From contig DASRHK010000039.1 of NCBI GenBank assembly GCA_035650495.1, forward strand, positions 1 to 49,764: a DNA stretch of 49,764 bases. Reading direction: 5' to 3'. The translations under genes and the position numbers were made by a program. The stretch comes from DASRHK01 sp035650495 (lineage in GTDB: Bacteria; Pseudomonadota; Gammaproteobacteria; Nevskiales; Nevskiaceae). The notes under the pieces were generated by a model. That model saw only the letters and a list, made by a program, of their open reading frames with translations. It was not told the origin of the DNA and searched no databases. Of the stretch, positions 48,179 through 49,764 are shown piece after piece (within the stretch, counting starts at the first letter, position 1; the number at the start of each line of letters is the position of its first letter).

Positions 48179-49764
48179 CTATTTCAGCCAGGCCCGGGCG
48201 TTGTGGAACATCTGCATCCAGGGCGTGTGGCGATCCCAGCGCCGCGGCCACCACGACCCGACGCTCGCGGCGATCGTGCGCTCCGGATGCGGCATCAGGA
48301 TGGTGACGCGGCCGTCGGAGTTGCACAGCGCGGTCAGGCCCGGCGAGCCGTTCGGGTTCTGCGGATAGCGCGTCGCGACCTGGCCGTGATTGTCGATGAA
48401 GCGCATCGCGAGCTGCTGGCCGTCGCACAACCTGCGCAGATCGTCGTCGTGCGCGAATTCCGCGCGGCCCTCGCCGTGCGCGATCGCGATCGGCAGGCGC
48501 GAGCCGCCCATGCCGGCGAAGAACAGCGACTTCGATTCGACGATCTCGACCATCGACCAGCGCGCCTCGAACTGCTCGCTGCGATTGCGCACGAATTTCG
48601 GCCACGCGGAGGCGCCAGGCACGATGTCCTTGAGCGCAGCGAACATCTGGCAGCCGTTGCACACGCCGAGCGCGAAGCGATCGCTGCGCGTCAGGAATCC
48701 CTGGAACTCGTCACGCGCACGCGCGCTGAACAGGATCGTCTTCGCCCAGCCCTGGCCGGCGCCGAGCACGTCGCCGTACGAGAAGCCACCGCACGCGACG
48801 ATGCCCGCGAACTCGGCGAGCTTCACGCGGCCTTCGAGGATGTCGGTCATGTGCACGTCGATCGACTCGAAGCCCGCGGCGTGGAATGCGTACGCCATCT
48901 CCGCCTGACCGTTCACGCCCTGCTCGCGCAGGATCGCGACTTTCGGCGTCTTCGCGATGTTGGGCGCTGCGCTCGTCGTCGGCGTGAAGGTCAGCAGCGC
49001 CGACAACCCCGGATCATCTTTCGCGCCGGCGGACTCGAGCTCTTCGCGCGCGCATTCCGGATTGTCGCGCAGCGCTGCCATGCGATAGCTCGTCTCGTAC
49101 CAGATCTTGTACAGCGTCTCGCGCGATTCGGAGAACAGCTCGCGCCCGCCGGCAGCGATGCGGATGCGATCATCGTCGCGCGGCGCGCCGAGCTCGACGG
49201 CGAGCAAGCCTTCGTCTGCCGCCCAATCGAGCACGGGCGCAGCGTCTTCCGCGCGAACCTGCAGCACCATGCCGAGCTCTTCGCTGAACAGCGCCGCGAT
49301 CGGCTGCTCACCCTTCAGCTGCACGTCCACACCGCAATGTCCCGCGAACGCCATCTCGCACAGCGCGGCGAACAGTCCGCCGTCGGAGCGGTCGTGGTAC
49401 GCGAGCAGACGGCGTTCCTCGTTGAGCTGCTGCACGAGCGCGAACGCGCGCTTGAGCAATTCGGCGTCGTCGAGATCCGGCGCGACGTCGCCGATCGCGC
49501 CGTGAACCTGGCAGAGCGCCGACCCACCCAGCCGATTCTGACCGGCGCCGAGATCGATCAGGATCAGACGCGTGTCGCCCGCGTCGCGCTCGAGCTGTGG
49601 CGTGAGCGACGCGCGCACGTCCGCGACCGGCGCGAACGCGGAGACCACCAGCGACATCGGCGCCGTCTGGATCTCGGCGCGACCGTCGTGCCGCCACTGC
49701 GACTTCATCGACAACGAATCCTTGCCGACCGGGATCGCGATGCCGAGCTGGGGGCACAGGACCT
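48179..49764 (-). CDS. purL: phosphoribosylformylglycinamidine synthase, C-terminal part
   Basis: The gene runs off the window at 49764, so only the last 528 codons are seen; it is read leftward. The visible part begins in the VGKDSLSMK ATP/FGAM-binding loop, contains RSDGGLFAALCEMAFAG, and ends with the glutaminase domain: CGGFSYGDVLGAG, nucleophile Cys in GVCNGCQM and catalytic PHPER. It makes FGAM from FGAR, glutamine and ATP in purine synthesis (large single-chain gammaproteobacterial form). Nothing suggests damage. The first visible in-frame start codon is not the real start. Confidence 0.95.
   Translation of the reverse strand, partial: VLCPQLGIAIPVGKDSLSMKSQWRHDGRAEIQTAPMSLVVSAFAPVADVRASLTPQLERDAGDTRLILIDLGAGQNRLGGSALCQVHGAIGDVAPDLDDAELLKRAFALVQQLNEERRLLAYHDRSDGGLFAALCEMAFAGHCGVDVQLKGEQPIAALFSEELGMVLQVRAEDAAPVLDWAADEGLLAVELGAPRDDDRIRIAAGGRELFSESRETLYKIWYETSYRMAALRDNPECAREELESAGAKDDPGLSALLTFTPTTSAAPNIAKTPKVAILREQGVNGQAEMAYAFHAAGFESIDVHMTDILEGRVKLAEFAGIVACGGFSYGDVLGAGQGWAKTILFSARARDEFQGFLTRSDRFALGVCNGCQMFAALKDIVPGASAWPKFVRNRSEQFEARWSMVEIVESKSLFFAGMGGSRLPIAIAHGEGRAEFAHDDDLRRLCDGQQLAMRFIDNHGQVATRYPQNPNGSPGLTALCNSDGRVTILMPHPERTIAASVGSWWPRRWDRHTPWMQMFHNARAWLK

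Overview
The window is high-G+C DNA packed almost end to end with protein genes. It comes from a Gram-negative bacterium: it has a complete Mla outer-membrane lipid-transport operon, three TonB-dependent receptors, many lipobox lipoproteins and a PBP5-type carboxypeptidase. TonB receptors whose plugs start LEKVEVTGSRIKR, together with the dacC-dat-lipB and mla gene sets, suggest a gammaproteobacterium of the Xanthomonadales/Steroidobacterales/Nevskiales type. That placement is inference; no rRNA or tRNA gene is present to test it. No gene-free stretch reaches 300 bases (the longest is about 190 bases, 44933-45121), and no CRISPR array, insertion sequence, integrase or RNA gene was seen.

Layout. 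0-4.4 kb: a DUF6351 lipoprotein, a DUF805 membrane protein, an unrecognised protein and a membrane-anchored metallophosphoesterase. 4.5-6.7 kb: a LytS/LytR-type two-component system and a small lipoprotein; the kinase gene and the lipoprotein gene are each preceded by a matching pair of direct repeats 21 bp apart, at the same distance from a -10 box. 6.7-12 kb: a Tat-type flavin amine oxidase, a BaeS/BaeR-like two-component pair and a divergent di-haem cytochrome c peroxidase-like lipoprotein. 11.9-15.5 kb: a TetR regulator divergent from a GDPD-like / CalB-like lipase / alpha-beta hydrolase operon. 15.5-18.8 kb: a large hybrid histidine kinase with two receiver domains and an HPt domain. 18.8-23.2 kb: a tight four-gene operon (membrane protein, HAD-UbiA fusion, DprE1-like, DprE2-like) that looks like a polyprenyl-phosphoryl-D-arabinofuranose pathway. 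23.3-28.3 kb: a 1-Cys peroxiredoxin, a MATE pump, dacC, a D-amino-acid aminotransferase, lipB and a small lipoprotein. 28.4-32.2 kb: mlaFEDCBA.

32.3-48 kb is the accessory region of most interest. Three TonB-dependent receptors, all read leftward, surround six genes for amino-acid-type 2-oxoglutarate oxygenases and sulfotransferases: an AspH-like oxygenase overlapping a sulfotransferase, an AspH-sulfotransferase fusion, a TPR-AspH protein, a prolyl-4-hydroxylase-like oxygenase and a TPR-sulfotransferase resembling tyrosylprotein sulfotransferases. The repeated pairing suggests a hydroxylate-then-sulfate modification system acting on a peptide, protein or small molecule linked to the receptors. 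The three receptor genes share one promoter design (TTGCAW, 17-18 bp, TAAYCTC) and leaders of similar length (about 68-77 nt). The window ends inside purL.
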